Below are positions 8,990-18,339 of a stretch of DNA of 64,000 bases, piece after piece. The position numbers and the translations under genes are program-made. The stretch spans positions 62,001 to 126,000 of the forward strand of contig NZ_FQVN01000006.1 in the NCBI RefSeq assembly GCF_900129375.1. The letters are read 5' to 3'. Below the pieces are notes generated by a model. The model was given only the letters and a program-made list of their open reading frames with translations, was not told where the DNA came from and ran no database searches. The DNA comes from Streptoalloteichus hindustanus. Lineage in GTDB: Bacteria; Actinomycetota; Actinomycetes; Mycobacteriales; Pseudonocardiaceae. Position 1 is the stretch's first letter; every line of letters begins with the position of its first letter.

Positions 8990-10567
8990 TCAGCCGGCGG
9001 CGGCGCGCCGCTCCCGCGCCCGCAGCTCGCGGCGCAGGATCTTTCCGGCGGCCGACTTCGGAATGGCGTCGAGGAACTCCACCGCCCGCACCTTCTTGTG
9101 CGGGGCGACGCGCCCGGCCACGAACGCGATCACGGCGTCGGCGTCGAGCGCTCCGGCGTCCTCCCCGCGGACGACGAACGCCTTGGGCACCTCGTCGCCG
9201 GCCCCGTTCGGCACGCCGATCACGGCCGCGTCGGCGATCCCCGGGTGGGCGAGCAGCACGGCCTCCAGTTCGGCCGGCGGCACCTGGTACCCCCGGTACT
9301 TGATCAGCTCCTTGAGCCGGTCGACGACGAAGAAGTGCCCGTCGCCGTCGACCCGTCCCAGGTCGCCGGTGCGCAGCCAGCCGTCGCGGTCGACCGTCGC
9401 GCCGGTCTCCGCCGGCCGGCCCAGGTAGCCCTTCATCACCTGCGGGCCGCGGATCCACAGCTCGCCGACGTCCTCGGTGTCCTCGCCGGTCGCCGGGTCG
9501 ACCACGCGGCACTCGGTGTTGGCCACGAGCTTGCCGACCGTGCCGGCCGGCGGGTTCTCCTCCCCGTCCGGGACGACGTGCGAGCACGGCGACAGCTCGG
9601 TCATGCCGTAGCCCTGGATGACGCGGCACCCGACCCGCCCGGCGGCGGCCGACGCCAACGCGGGGTCCAGCGGCGCGGCCGAACTGAGCACTATCCGCAC
9701 CGAGGAGAGGTCGTAGCGGTCGACCGCGGGGTGTTTGGCCAGCGCGAGCACGATCGGCGGCGCGACCGAGACCCGGGTGGCGCGGTGCTCCTGGATCAGG
9801 GCGAGGAACCGCTCCAGGTCGAACCGGGGCAGCACGACCACGGTCCCCCCGACGTGGAGCGGGATGTTGAGCAGGGTGGCGAGGCCGTAGATGTGGAAGA
9901 ACGGCAGCACCGCGACCACCGCCGCGCCCGGGTCGAGCCGGACCGCCGACTGGGTCTGGACCATGTTGGCCACGATGTTGCGGTGGGTCAGCATGACGCC
10001 CTTGGCCCGCCCCGTGGTTCCCGAGGAGTAGGGCAGCACCGCGACGTCCGTCGCCGGGTCGATCGACACCCGCGGCTCCGGCGCGGTCGACGCCATCAGC
10101 TCAGGCACCGAGCGGTGGCCCTCGGCCTCGTCGCACACGATGACCTCGGCGACGCCGGCCGCGCGGGCGGCGGGCACCGCCCGGTCCAGGAAAGGCGAGA
10201 CGGTGACGAGGAACCGCGCGCCGCAGTCCCGGAGCTGGGTCGCGATCTCGTCCACTGTGTACAGCGAGTTCACCGTGGTGACGACGGCTCCGCACATCGA
10301 CGCGGCGTAGAGGACCACCGGGAACGCCACCGTGTTCGGGCTGAACAACGCGAGCACGTCGCCCTTGGCCAGGCCCGCCTCGGCCAGCCCCGCGGCGAGC
10401 CGCCGGACCGCGGCGTCCAGTTGCGCGTAGGTGACGCGCGTGCCGCCCGGTTCGCGGCCGTCGACCAGGGCGAGCGCGTCGCCCCGGTCGACGGCGTCGG
10501 CGAGCACGTGCTCGTGGTACGGGAGGTCGGGGATCTCGACGTCGGGGAACGGGCTGCGGTGGGGCAT
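8990..10567 (-). CDS. Acyl-CoA synthetase (4-coumarate:CoA ligase-like, AMP-forming)
   Basis: A 525-residue ANL-family ligase. The P-loop-like motif YSSGTTGRAKG is at 180-190; GYGMTELSPCSH, the TGDLGRVD hinge and the C-terminal KSAAGK (catalytic Lys509) are present. The start at 10567 has GGGAGGT six bases upstream. It activates a carboxylic acid to its CoA thioester via an acyl-adenylate. It is the last gene of the coupled acyl-CoA degradation cluster controlled by the TetR gene at 19.1 kb, so it probably activates the entry substrate of that pathway. The substrate (short branched, aromatic or terpenoid acid) is not readable from sequence. Confidence 0.88.
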   Translation of the reverse strand: MPHRSPFPDVEIPDLPYHEHVLADAVDRGDALALVDGREPGGTRVTYAQLDAAVRRLAAGLAEAGLAKGDVLALFSPNTVAFPVVLYAASMCGAVVTTVNSLYTVDEIATQLRDCGARFLVTVSPFLDRAVPAARAAGVAEVIVCDEAEGHRSVPELMASTAPEPRVSIDPATDVAVLPYSSGTTGRAKGVMLTHRNIVANMVQTQSAVRLDPGAAVVAVLPFFHIYGLATLLNIPLHVGGTVVVLPRFDLERFLALIQEHRATRVSVAPPIVLALAKHPAVDRYDLSSVRIVLSSAAPLDPALASAAAGRVGCRVIQGYGMTELSPCSHVVPDGEENPPAGTVGKLVANTECRVVDPATGEDTEDVGELWIRGPQVMKGYLGRPAETGATVDRDGWLRTGDLGRVDGDGHFFVVDRLKELIKYRGYQVPPAELEAVLLAHPGIADAAVIGVPNGAGDEVPKAFVVRGEDAGALDADAVIAFVAGRVAPHKKVRAVEFLDAIPKSAAGKILRRELRARERRAAAG

Positions 10568-10605
10568 CGCGACCTCCCGGGCGGGGTTGTGGGGGTGGCG
10601 GTCTC

Positions 10606-11760
10606 CTAGTACGAGCGGTCCAGGCCCAGCGAGTGCTGGGCGACGAAGTTCAGGATCATCTCCCGGCTCACCGGCGCGATGCGGGCGGCGCGCACCGCGC
10701 CCCACAGCGTGCCAACGCCGTACTCGCTTGTCATCCCGTTGCCGCCGTGTGCCTGAACGGCGGCGTCCACCGCGCCGATCGCGGCTTCCGCCGCCGCGTA
10801 CTTGGCGCTGTTGGCGTACTCCCCGGTCGCCGGGTCGTCCTGGTCGTAGGCCCACGCCGCGCGCCGGGTGGCCAGCCGCGCCAGGTCGACCTCGATGTGC
10901 GACTTCGCCAGCGGGTGCGCGATCGCCTGGTGCGAGCCGATGGTCCCGTCCCAGACCTTCCGGCTCCCGGCGTAGGCGGCGCCCCTGGCGACGGCGTAGC
11001 GGCCGATGCCGCAGGCGTAGGCGGCGACGGTGATCCGCTCGGGGTTCAGCCCGGCGAACAACGCGCCGAGCCCGGCGTCCTCGCCGCCCACCAGGGACTC
11101 CGCCGGCAGCGCGGCCTCGTCGAAGAACATGGTGAACTGCCGCTCCGGCGAGGTGAACTCCATCGGGATCGGCCGGTACTCCACGCCGGGCGCGTCGTTG
11201 GGGACCAGGAACATGGCCGGGCGCAGCTTTCCGGTGCGGGCGTCGGCGAGCCGGCTCACGACGAGCGTCGTGTCGGTCTCGTCAACCCCGGAGATGAAGA
11301 CCTTGCTGCCGCTGAGCCGCCAGCCGTCGCCGTCCGGGCGGGCGGTCGTGGTGATGCGGTGCGAGTTGGACCCGGCGTCGGGTTCGGTGATGGCGAAGGA
11401 CATCCGCACCGAGCCGTCCGCGAAGCCGGGCAGCCACGCGCGCCGTTGCTCGGGCGTGCCGGACTTCGCGATCACCGTCGCGGCGATGGCCGGGGAGACC
11501 ACGAGCAGCAGCAGGGGGCAGCCGCCGGCGGCCAGTTCCTCGCACACGATGCTCAGCTCGGTGATCCCGCCGCCGCCCCCGCCGTACTCCTCGGGCACCG
11601 CGACCCCGAGGTAGCCCAGCCGCCCGGCCTCCGCCCACAGCTCGGTGGTCTTCTCCCCGCTCCGCGCCTTCGCAACCCAGTACTCGTGGCCGTACTTCGC
11701 CGCGAGGGAGGCGACCGCCACCCGCAGGGCGCGTTGCTCGTCGTTCTCCCGGAAATCCAT
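10606..11760 (-). CDS. Acyl-CoA dehydrogenase
   Basis: A 384-residue flavoprotein; start chosen at 11760 with GGGAGG 4 nt upstream. The N-terminal helical domain (MDFRENDEQRALR), the FAD/substrate segment SFAITEPDAGSN, LSGSKVFISG and the C-terminal QAHGGNGMTSEYGV motif are typical. It oxidises an acyl-CoA to the 2,3-enoyl-CoA and passes electrons to ETF. It lies 38 bp upstream of the ligase and 76 bp downstream of the carboxylase alpha gene in the same transcription direction. Two dehydrogenases in one cluster suggest two successive or alternative oxidations. Confidence 0.88.
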   Translation of the reverse strand: MDFRENDEQRALRVAVASLAAKYGHEYWVAKARSGEKTTELWAEAGRLGYLGVAVPEEYGGGGGGITELSIVCEELAAGGCPLLLLVVSPAIAATVIAKSGTPEQRRAWLPGFADGSVRMSFAITEPDAGSNSHRITTTARPDGDGWRLSGSKVFISGVDETDTTLVVSRLADARTGKLRPAMFLVPNDAPGVEYRPIPMEFTSPERQFTMFFDEAALPAESLVGGEDAGLGALFAGLNPERITVAAYACGIGRYAVARGAAYAGSRKVWDGTIGSHQAIAHPLAKSHIEVDLARLATRRAAWAYDQDDPATGEYANSAKYAAAEAAIGAVDAAVQAHGGNGMTSEYGVGTLWGAVRAARIAPVSREMILNFVAQHSLGLDRSY

Positions 11761-11836
11761 CCCGCCTCCCACCACTCCCGTGACCGAGGAACTCCGGCCT
11801 TCCCCCGACAAACAGGGGAAGGCGGCCGGACATTGG

Positions 11837-13816
11837 TCAGGACACGACCGCGAGGACGGTCCCCGCGTCCACCTGGTCGCCGACGGCGACCCTGAGCGCG
11901 CGGAGCACGCCGTCGCCCGGCGCCCGCACCGCGTGCCGCATCTTCATCGCCTCCAGGACGACCAGGGACTGTCCTGAGTGGACCTGGTCGCCCTCGACCA
12001 CCTCCACGGCCACCACCGAGCCGGGCATGGGCGCGAGCAGCGAGCCCTCGGCGACGGCCTCGCCGGGCTCGGCGAACCGGGGAACCCGCCGCAACGCCAC
12101 CGGTCCGAGCGCCGAGTCGACGAACACCTCGTCGCCGTAGGCGGTGACGGACAACGGAACCCGCACCCCGGCGACGTCGAGCACGACCCGCTCCGCGCCG
12201 TGCTCGACCAGAGCGACGTCGGAGAACCCCTCCGCCGTCAGGCCGTCGCGGTCGACGCGGTACGCGATCTCCAGCTCTCCCTCGGGGGCCTGGTACTTCT
12301 TGCGCTCCGGCTGGGAGGGAAGGTTCCGCCAGCCCGCGGGGACGCCGGGTTGGACCCGGGCGCGCGCGGCGTTGGCCGCCGCGTCCGCGAGCGCCGCGGC
12401 CAACGCCGACAGCTCCTGCGCCCGCCGGTCGGCCAGCGGCGCCGTGAGGTCGTGGCTGGTCAGGAAAGCCGTGTCGGCGTCGCCGGCGAGGAACGCGGGA
12501 TGGCGCAGGACCCGCACCAGGAGGTCGCGGTTCGTGGCGGGACCGTGGACGCGGGCGCCGGCCAGGGCCGCCGCGAGCCGGCGGGCGGCCTCGGTCCTGG
12601 TCGGCCCCCACGCGATCACCTTGGCGAGCATGGGGTCGTAGTGGGTGCCCACAACGGTGCTGCCCACGATGCCCGAGTCCAGCCGAAGTCCGTGGTCCGC
12701 CTCGCCCGCCTGGAACTCCACAACGGAACTGTCCACAGTGGAGGTACTGTCGTCCGCGCCCTGCCCGGGCAGGGTCAGTCGGTGCAACGGCCCGGTCGAC
12801 GGACGCCATCCCTCGGCCGGAACCTCGGCGTAGAGCCGGACTTCGATGGCGTGGCCGCGAGCGGGTGGCGGTGTGGCGGGGAGTCGCGCGCCCTCCGCGA
12901 TCGCGAGCTGCCACCGCACGAGGTCCAGCCCGGTGACGCACTCCGTGACCGGGTGTTCCACCTGCAGCCGGGTGTTGGTCTCCAGGAAGAAGAACTGGCC
13001 GTCCGGAGCCAGCAGGAACTCCACGGTGCCCGCGCCCACGTATCCGATCGTGGTGGCCGCGGCCGTCGCGGCGGACCGGAGCGCCGCCCGCAGCTTCTCG
13101 TCCACGGCGGGAGAAGGCGTCTCCTCCAGCACTTTCTGGTGCCGGCGCTGGAGGGAGCAGTCCCGCTCGTCGAAGGCCCACACCGTGCCGTGCTGGTCGG
13201 CGAGCACCTGGACCTCGACGTGCCGGCCCCGCTCCACGTAGGGCTCGCAGAAGACGGTGCCGTCCCCGAACGCGCTGGCCGCTTCCGCCTCCGCCGCGGC
13301 GATCTCGGCGGGCAGGTCGGCCAGGGAGCGCACGACGCGCATGCCCCGCCCGCCACCGCCGGCCGAGGCCTTGACCAACACGGGCAGGTCCCGCTCGGTG
13401 ACCTCGGCGGGGTCCAGCTCCGGCAGCACCGGAACACCGGCCCCGGCCATGAGCTCCTTCGCCTCGACCTTCGACCCCATGGCGGCGATGACCTCGGGTG
13501 GCGGGCCGATCCAGGTCAGCCCCGCGTCGAGCACCGCCCGCGCGAAGTCCGCGTTCTCCGACAGGAAGCCGTATCCCGGGTGCACCGCGTCCGCGCCGGC
13601 GTCCAGCGCGGCCCGGACGAGGAGGTCGCTCCGCAGGTAGGTGTCGGCGGGGGTGGCACCCGGCAGGCGCACCGCGAGGTCGGACTCGGCGACGTGCGGC
13701 GCTCCGGCGTCGGGGTCGGAGAAGACCGCGACCGGGGAGACGCCGAGGGCGCGGCAGGTGCGGACGACCCGCCGGGCGATCTCGCCCCGGTTGGCCACGA
13801 GCAGACGTGTGATCAC
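11837..13816 (-). CDS. Acyl-CoA carboxylase alpha subunit (biotin carboxylase + BCCP)
   Basis: A 659-residue protein starting at a GTG (VITRLLVANRGEIA) with GAGGGGA upstream. The biotin carboxylase ATP-grasp part (about 1-450) has KASAGGGGRGMRVV and FLETNTRLQVEHPVTE. A linker follows, and the C-terminal biotinyl domain has EAMKM with biotin-accepting Lys625. It carboxylates biotin with bicarbonate and ATP and works with the beta subunit encoded 10 bp upstream. The combination with an AtuA-like protein and dehydrogenases resembles geranyl-CoA or 3-methylcrotonyl-CoA carboxylase operons. A TCCACNGTGGA palindrome lies inside the gene. Confidence 0.9.
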   Translation of the reverse strand: MITRLLVANRGEIARRVVRTCRALGVSPVAVFSDPDAGAPHVAESDLAVRLPGATPADTYLRSDLLVRAALDAGADAVHPGYGFLSENADFARAVLDAGLTWIGPPPEVIAAMGSKVEAKELMAGAGVPVLPELDPAEVTERDLPVLVKASAGGGGRGMRVVRSLADLPAEIAAAEAEAASAFGDGTVFCEPYVERGRHVEVQVLADQHGTVWAFDERDCSLQRRHQKVLEETPSPAVDEKLRAALRSAATAAATTIGYVGAGTVEFLLAPDGQFFFLETNTRLQVEHPVTECVTGLDLVRWQLAIAEGARLPATPPPARGHAIEVRLYAEVPAEGWRPSTGPLHRLTLPGQGADDSTSTVDSSVVEFQAGEADHGLRLDSGIVGSTVVGTHYDPMLAKVIAWGPTRTEAARRLAAALAGARVHGPATNRDLLVRVLRHPAFLAGDADTAFLTSHDLTAPLADRRAQELSALAAALADAAANAARARVQPGVPAGWRNLPSQPERKKYQAPEGELEIAYRVDRDGLTAEGFSDVALVEHGAERVVLDVAGVRVPLSVTAYGDEVFVDSALGPVALRRVPRFAEPGEAVAEGSLLAPMPGSVVAVEVVEGDQVHSGQSLVVLEAMKMRHAVRAPGDGVLRALRVAVGDQVDAGTVLAVVS

Positions 13817-13826
13817 GCTGGTCCCC

Positions 13827-15425
13827 TCACATCCGGAACACGCCGAACCGCTCCGCGCCGCGGACCGGTCCACTGTGGATCGCCGACAGGCAGATGCCGA
13901 GCACGGTGCGGGTGTCGCGCGGGTCGATCACGCCGTCGTCGTGCAGCCGGCCGGACAGGAACGGCGCCAGCGACTGCTGTTCCACCTGGTGCTCGACCAT
14001 GGCCCGCAGGTTCGCGTCGGCCTCGTCGTCGTAGGGCTGGCCCTTGGCTGCCGCCGCCTGGCGGGCGACGATCGACAGCACGCCGGCGAGCTGGGCGGGC
14101 CCCATCACCGCGGACTTGGCGTTGGGCCAGGTGAACAGGAAGCGGGGGTCGTAGGCCCGGCCGCACATCCCGTAGTTGCCGGCCCCGTAGGAGGCGCCCA
14201 TCACCACGGTCAGGTGCGGCACCGCGCTGTTCGACACCGCGTTGATCATCATCGCGCCGTGCTTGATGATCCCCGCCTGCTCGTAGTCCCGCCCCACCAT
14301 GTAGCCGGTGGTGTTCTGCAGGAACAGCAGCGGGACCTCCGCCGAGTTGGCGAGCTGGATGAACTGGGCCGCCTTCTGCGCCTCGGCGCTGAACAGCACG
14401 CCGCGCGCGTTGGCGAGGACGCCAAGGGGATAGCCGTGCAGCGAGGCCCACCCCGTGACCAGGCTCGTGCCGTAGCGCGGCTTGAACTCGTCGAACTCCG
14501 AGCCGTCCACGATCCGCGCGATCACCTCGCGCGGGTCGAACGGCGTGCGGAGGTCGGTGGGCACCAGGCCGAGCAGGTCCTCGGCGTCGTGCACCGGGTC
14601 CAGGGGCGGCAGGGACGGGCCCGGCCCCCGCTTGCGCCAGTTCAGCCGCGCGACGATCCGCCGGCCGATGCGGAGGGCGTCCCGCTCGTCCTCGGCGAGG
14701 TGGTCGGCGAGCCCGGACGTGCGGGCGTGCATCTCCGCCCCGCCCAGCTCCTCGTCGTCGGCCTCCTCGCCGGTGGCCATCCGCACCAGCGGCGGGCCGC
14801 CGAGGAACACCTTGGCCCGCTCCCGGACCATCACCACGTGGTCGGACATGCCCGGCACGTACGCGCCGCCGGCGGTGGAGTTGCCGAACACCAGGGTCAC
14901 CGTCGGGATGCCGGCGGCGGAGAACCGCGTGAGGTCGCGGAACAGCCGGCCGCCGGGGATGAAGATCTCGCTCTGGCTCGCCAGGTCCGCGCCCCCGGAC
15001 TCCACCAGGTTCACCACCGGCAGTCGGTTGGCGAGGGCGATGTCGGTCGCGCGGAAGGTCTTCCGCAGCGTCCACGGGTTGCTCGCGCCACCGCGCACCG
15101 TCGGGTCGTTCGCGACGATGAGGCACTCGACGCCGGAGACCACGCCGATACCGGTCACGACGCTCGCGCCCACGGCGAAGTCGGTGCCCCACGCCGCCAG
15201 CGGGGACAGCTCCAGGAACGCGCTGTCCTGGTCGACCAGCAGCTCGACGCGTTCCCTCGGCAGCAGTTTGCCCCGCGAGTGGTGCCGGTCGACGTACTTG
15301 GGTCCGCCGCCCGCCAGCGCCCTGCCGTGCTCGGTCGCCAGTTCCGCCAGCTTGGCCAGCATCGCCTCGCGGTTCGCGCGGAACTCCGGTGCTCGTCTGT
15401 CCACAGTGGACCGTAGGACCGTCAT
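13827..15425 (-). CDS. Acyl-CoA carboxylase beta subunit (carboxyltransferase)
   Basis: A 532-residue carboxyltransferase. The start is an ATG overlapping the stop of the upstream dehydrogenase (ATGA, 15422-15425). The N-terminal half has GGGPKYVDRHHSRGKLLPRERVELL and SGGADLASQSEIF; the C-terminal half has GWASLHGYPLGVLAN, LFLQNTTGYMVGRDYE and GASYGAGNYGMCGRAY. Gly-rich pairs form the acyl-CoA and biotin oxyanion holes. This architecture, with the HHSRGKL segment, is typical of the 3-methylcrotonyl/geranyl-CoA carboxylase type rather than propionyl-CoA carboxylase; that distinction is inference. Confidence 0.9.
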   Translation of the reverse strand: MTVLRSTVDRRAPEFRANREAMLAKLAELATEHGRALAGGGPKYVDRHHSRGKLLPRERVELLVDQDSAFLELSPLAAWGTDFAVGASVVTGIGVVSGVECLIVANDPTVRGGASNPWTLRKTFRATDIALANRLPVVNLVESGGADLASQSEIFIPGGRLFRDLTRFSAAGIPTVTLVFGNSTAGGAYVPGMSDHVVMVRERAKVFLGGPPLVRMATGEEADDEELGGAEMHARTSGLADHLAEDERDALRIGRRIVARLNWRKRGPGPSLPPLDPVHDAEDLLGLVPTDLRTPFDPREVIARIVDGSEFDEFKPRYGTSLVTGWASLHGYPLGVLANARGVLFSAEAQKAAQFIQLANSAEVPLLFLQNTTGYMVGRDYEQAGIIKHGAMMINAVSNSAVPHLTVVMGASYGAGNYGMCGRAYDPRFLFTWPNAKSAVMGPAQLAGVLSIVARQAAAAKGQPYDDEADANLRAMVEHQVEQQSLAPFLSGRLHDDGVIDPRDTRTVLGICLSAIHSGPVRGAERFGVFRM

Positions 15426-16657
15426 GCCGTGTACCCCATCCGTCGGGCGGCCAGCTCGGCCAGGACCTCGCTCGCGCCGCCCCCGATGCCGAGGATGCGC
15501 GCGTCCCGGTAGTGCCGTTCGACCTCGGCGTCCCGCATGTAGCCGAACCCGCCGTGCAACTGCACGGCCGCGTCCACCACGTGCTGGCACGCCTCCACCG
15601 CCGCGTTCTTGGCCATGCACACCTCGGCGACGGCCTCGCCGCCGGCGGCCACCCGCGCCGCGACCGCCCGCACGTAGGTCTCGGCCAGCTCGACGCGCTG
15701 CCGCATCTCCACCAGCCGGTGCCGGACGAGCTGGCGGGAGATCAGCGGGCGGCCGAACGTCGTCCGCGCGCGGACCCAGTCCACCGTGAGGTCGAGGCAG
15801 CGCCGCGCGGTGGCGTGCGCCTGGACGGCCAGGCTCAGCCGCTCGACCTGGAACTGCCGCATGAGCACGGCGAAACCCTGGTCCTGCTCGCCGACCAGGT
15901 TGGCGACCGGCACCGGGGCGTCGACGAACGCGAGTTCGGCGGTGTCCGAGCAGTGCCACCCCATCTTGTCCAGGCGCCGGGTCACGGTGAACCCCGGTGT
16001 GCCCCGGGGAATGACCAGCAGGCTCACCCCGGCGTGCCCCGGGCCGCCGGTGCGGACCGCGGCGGTGACGAAGTCCGCCCTGACGCCCGAGGTGATGTAC
16101 GTCTTGGCTCCGTTGACCACGAACTCGTCGCCGTGCCGCACGGCGGTGGTGCGCAGCGAGGCGACGTCCGACCCGCCGTCCGGCTCGGTCACGGCCAGCG
16201 CGCCGATCAGCTCCCCGGCCAGCGTCGGCCGCGCGAACCGCTCGACCAGCCCGGGATCGCCCTGGTCGACGATGTGCGGGAGCGCGATGCCATGGGTGAA
16301 CAACGCCGCGACCAGGCCGGAGGAGCCGCCCGAGAGGATCACCTCCTCGGAGACGGCCAGCGCGTCCAGCAGGTTTCCGCCGCTGCCGCCGGCCTCCTCG
16401 GGGAAACCGACGCCGAGTAGCCCGACGTCCGCGGCCAGCCGGTGCAGGTCTCGCGGGACCTCGCCAGCCCGCTCCCACTCGGCCAGGTGCGGCACGATCT
16501 CGCGCCGGGTGAACCGGCGCACGGTCTCCCGCAACGCCCGGCGCTCCGGCGTCTCCCCGGCGTACGGCGGAGCCGCGGTGTTCGGCGAGATCTCACTGTT
16601 CGATGTCGGCTGGGCGTTCGGTGTTGACGGGGCGTTCGACGGAACCTCGGTGTTCAC
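15422..16657 (-). CDS. Acyl-CoA dehydrogenase (citronellyl/isovaleryl-CoA type context)
   Basis: A 411-residue dehydrogenase with a GTG start that overlaps the stop of the AtuA-like gene (GTGA). A 35-residue Ser/Asn/Pro-rich leader precedes the usual N-terminal helix (ERRALRETVRRFTRREIVPHL). LAVTEPDGGSDVAS and VNGAKTYITSG bind FAD and substrate; VQLHGGFGYMRDAEVERHYRDARI is the C-terminal signature, with a Glu likely near the active site. In acyclic-terpene and leucine pathways a dehydrogenase sits immediately upstream of the carboxylase genes, producing the 2-enoyl-CoA that is then carboxylated, matching this order. The start could lie further downstream given the low-complexity leader. Confidence 0.88.
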   Translation of the reverse strand: MNTEVPSNAPSTPNAQPTSNSEISPNTAAPPYAGETPERRALRETVRRFTRREIVPHLAEWERAGEVPRDLHRLAADVGLLGVGFPEEAGGSGGNLLDALAVSEEVILSGGSSGLVAALFTHGIALPHIVDQGDPGLVERFARPTLAGELIGALAVTEPDGGSDVASLRTTAVRHGDEFVVNGAKTYITSGVRADFVTAAVRTGGPGHAGVSLLVIPRGTPGFTVTRRLDKMGWHCSDTAELAFVDAPVPVANLVGEQDQGFAVLMRQFQVERLSLAVQAHATARRCLDLTVDWVRARTTFGRPLISRQLVRHRLVEMRQRVELAETYVRAVAARVAAGGEAVAEVCMAKNAAVEACQHVVDAAVQLHGGFGYMRDAEVERHYRDARILGIGGGASEVLAELAARRMGYTA

Positions 16658-18339
16658 AGCAGAACCTCCGGGACGTCCACGAGTCGGGAGCGCAGCCACT
16701 CGCCGAGCGCCTTGGCCTGGGGGTCGAACCGGGTGGCCGAGGCCACCCCGTCCCCGAGCAGGTCGTGCACGACGAAGTTCACCGCGCGCAGGTGGGGGAA
16801 GTCGTGACGCTCCACGGGAAGCGTCGCCGTCTCGGGCAGGAGCTCGCGCAACCGGTCGGTGGTCAGCTCGTGCGCGATCCAGCGGTAGGCCGGATCGGAC
16901 CGCGCCCAGACGCCGAGGTTGGCCGAGCCGCCCTTGTCTCCCGACCGCGCTCCGACGACCTGACCCAGCGGCACGCGCCGCGTGCTGCCCTTCGGCAACG
17001 GACCGGGCCGCGATGTCGTTGGCGCGGGCGGGATCGGCGCCATCTCCGGCGGAGGCGGCACGACCACCGACGAGCCGTCGGGGAGCACCGCCCGGTGCTC
17101 GACCGCGCTCTGCGGGACGTACGCGGCGGAGTAGACGCCGAACGGCGTGCCGTCCGAAGGCGGCGCGGTCACGTGGAACCCGGGGTAGGAGGCGAGGGCC
17201 AGCTCGATCGCGGCGCGGGAGAAGGCCTTGGCCCTGGCCGGGTCCGCCGTCCTGACCACGGCGTGCAGCAGGGCGCTCGCGGTCTCCTCGGTGTCCGCGT
17301 CCGGCTGGTCCGTGCGGGCCAGTGTCCACACGAGACCGTCCGCGCCCACCGCCGCTTCGAGCTGGCGTCGCACGAGCGCGGCCTTCGCCGGGATGTCCAG
17401 GCCGCACAACACGAACGTCGTCGCGTTGCGGAACCCGCCGAGGGTGTTCAGGCAGACCTTGAGATCCGGAGGCGGCGGGACACCGCGAACCCCGATGATC
17501 CGCACGCGGTCCGCGCCGTCGTCGGTCAGGACCGCGGTGTCGAAGCGCGTCACGACGTCCGGCCCCGCGTAGTGGGCGCCATCGATCTCGTAGAGGAGCT
17601 GGGCCGTGACGGTGTCGACGGTCACCGCGCCCCCGGTTCCGGGGTGTTTCGTGATGACCGAGGACCCGTCCGCCGAGATCTCGGCGACCGGGAAACCCGG
17701 TCTGTCCACATCGGACAGTTCCGTGAAGAAGGAGAAGTTCCCGCCGGTGGCCTGGGCTCCGCACTCGAGCACGTGCCCGGCGGCGGTCGCGCCGGCGAGC
17801 GCGTCCCAGTCGTCCCGCGCCCACCCGAAGTGCGCCGCCGCCGGGCCGACGGCGAGGGACGCGTCGGTGACCCGGCCGGTGACGACGACGTCCGCGCCGG
17901 CGCGGAGGCATTCCACGATGCCCCAGCAACCGAGGTAGGCGTTGGCGGTGAGGGGCGAGCCGAAGCCGAGTTCGGTGGCGCGCTCGCGCAGGTCGTCGCC
18001 GTCGACGTACGCGATCCTCGGGTTGAGCCCGAGCCCGGCGGCCACCTCGCCGAGCGCCGACGCGAGGCCGGCCGGGTTGAGGCCACCGGCGTTGGCGACG
18101 ATCCGGACGCCCCGTTCCCTCGCGAGGACCAGGCACTCCTCCATCTGCCGCAGGAAGGTCCTGGCGTACCCGCGCGTTGGGTCCCGCATCCGGTCCCTGC
18201 CCAGGATGAGCATGGTCAGCTCGGCGAGGTAGTCCCCGGTGAGCACGTCGAGCGGGCCACCCTCCAGCATCTCCCGCATCGCCGAGAACCGGTCGCCGTA
18301 GAAGCCGGAGGCGTTCCCGACGCGCAGCGGCGCGGTCAC
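16654..18339 (-). CDS. AtuA-family protein (DUF1446), acyclic terpene utilization-like
   Basis: A 561-residue cytoplasmic protein beginning at a GTG (VTAPLRVGNASGFYGD) that overlaps the preceding stop. Conserved DUF1446 features include GDYLAELTM, ANAGGLNPAG, VVVTGRVTDASLAVG, GHVLECGAQATGGNFS, and a C-terminal half with GARSGDKGGSANLGVWAR. AtuA is encoded in Pseudomonas citronellol/geraniol operons next to the geranyl-CoA carboxylase; its biochemical role is not established. Coupling by GTGA overlaps on both sides shows it belongs to the same pathway as the carboxylase and dehydrogenase here. Some actinobacterial members are fused to a small C-terminal domain, as seen here. Confidence 0.85.
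   Translation of the reverse strand: MTAPLRVGNASGFYGDRFSAMREMLEGGPLDVLTGDYLAELTMLILGRDRMRDPTRGYARTFLRQMEECLVLARERGVRIVANAGGLNPAGLASALGEVAAGLGLNPRIAYVDGDDLRERATELGFGSPLTANAYLGCWGIVECLRAGADVVVTGRVTDASLAVGPAAAHFGWARDDWDALAGATAAGHVLECGAQATGGNFSFFTELSDVDRPGFPVAEISADGSSVITKHPGTGGAVTVDTVTAQLLYEIDGAHYAGPDVVTRFDTAVLTDDGADRVRIIGVRGVPPPPDLKVCLNTLGGFRNATTFVLCGLDIPAKAALVRRQLEAAVGADGLVWTLARTDQPDADTEETASALLHAVVRTADPARAKAFSRAAIELALASYPGFHVTAPPSDGTPFGVYSAAYVPQSAVEHRAVLPDGSSVVVPPPPEMAPIPPAPTTSRPGPLPKGSTRRVPLGQVVGARSGDKGGSANLGVWARSDPAYRWIAHELTTDRLRELLPETATLPVERHDFPHLRAVNFVVHDLLGDGVASATRFDPQAKALGEWLRSRLVDVPEVLL

Noticed and set aside
13827-16478. One 883-codon frame covering the carboxylase beta subunit and much of the dehydrogenase gene
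   Set aside because: Only the part from the ATG at 15425 is the carboxylase; the upstream part is a shadow of the dehydrogenase frame, which has its own clear protein.
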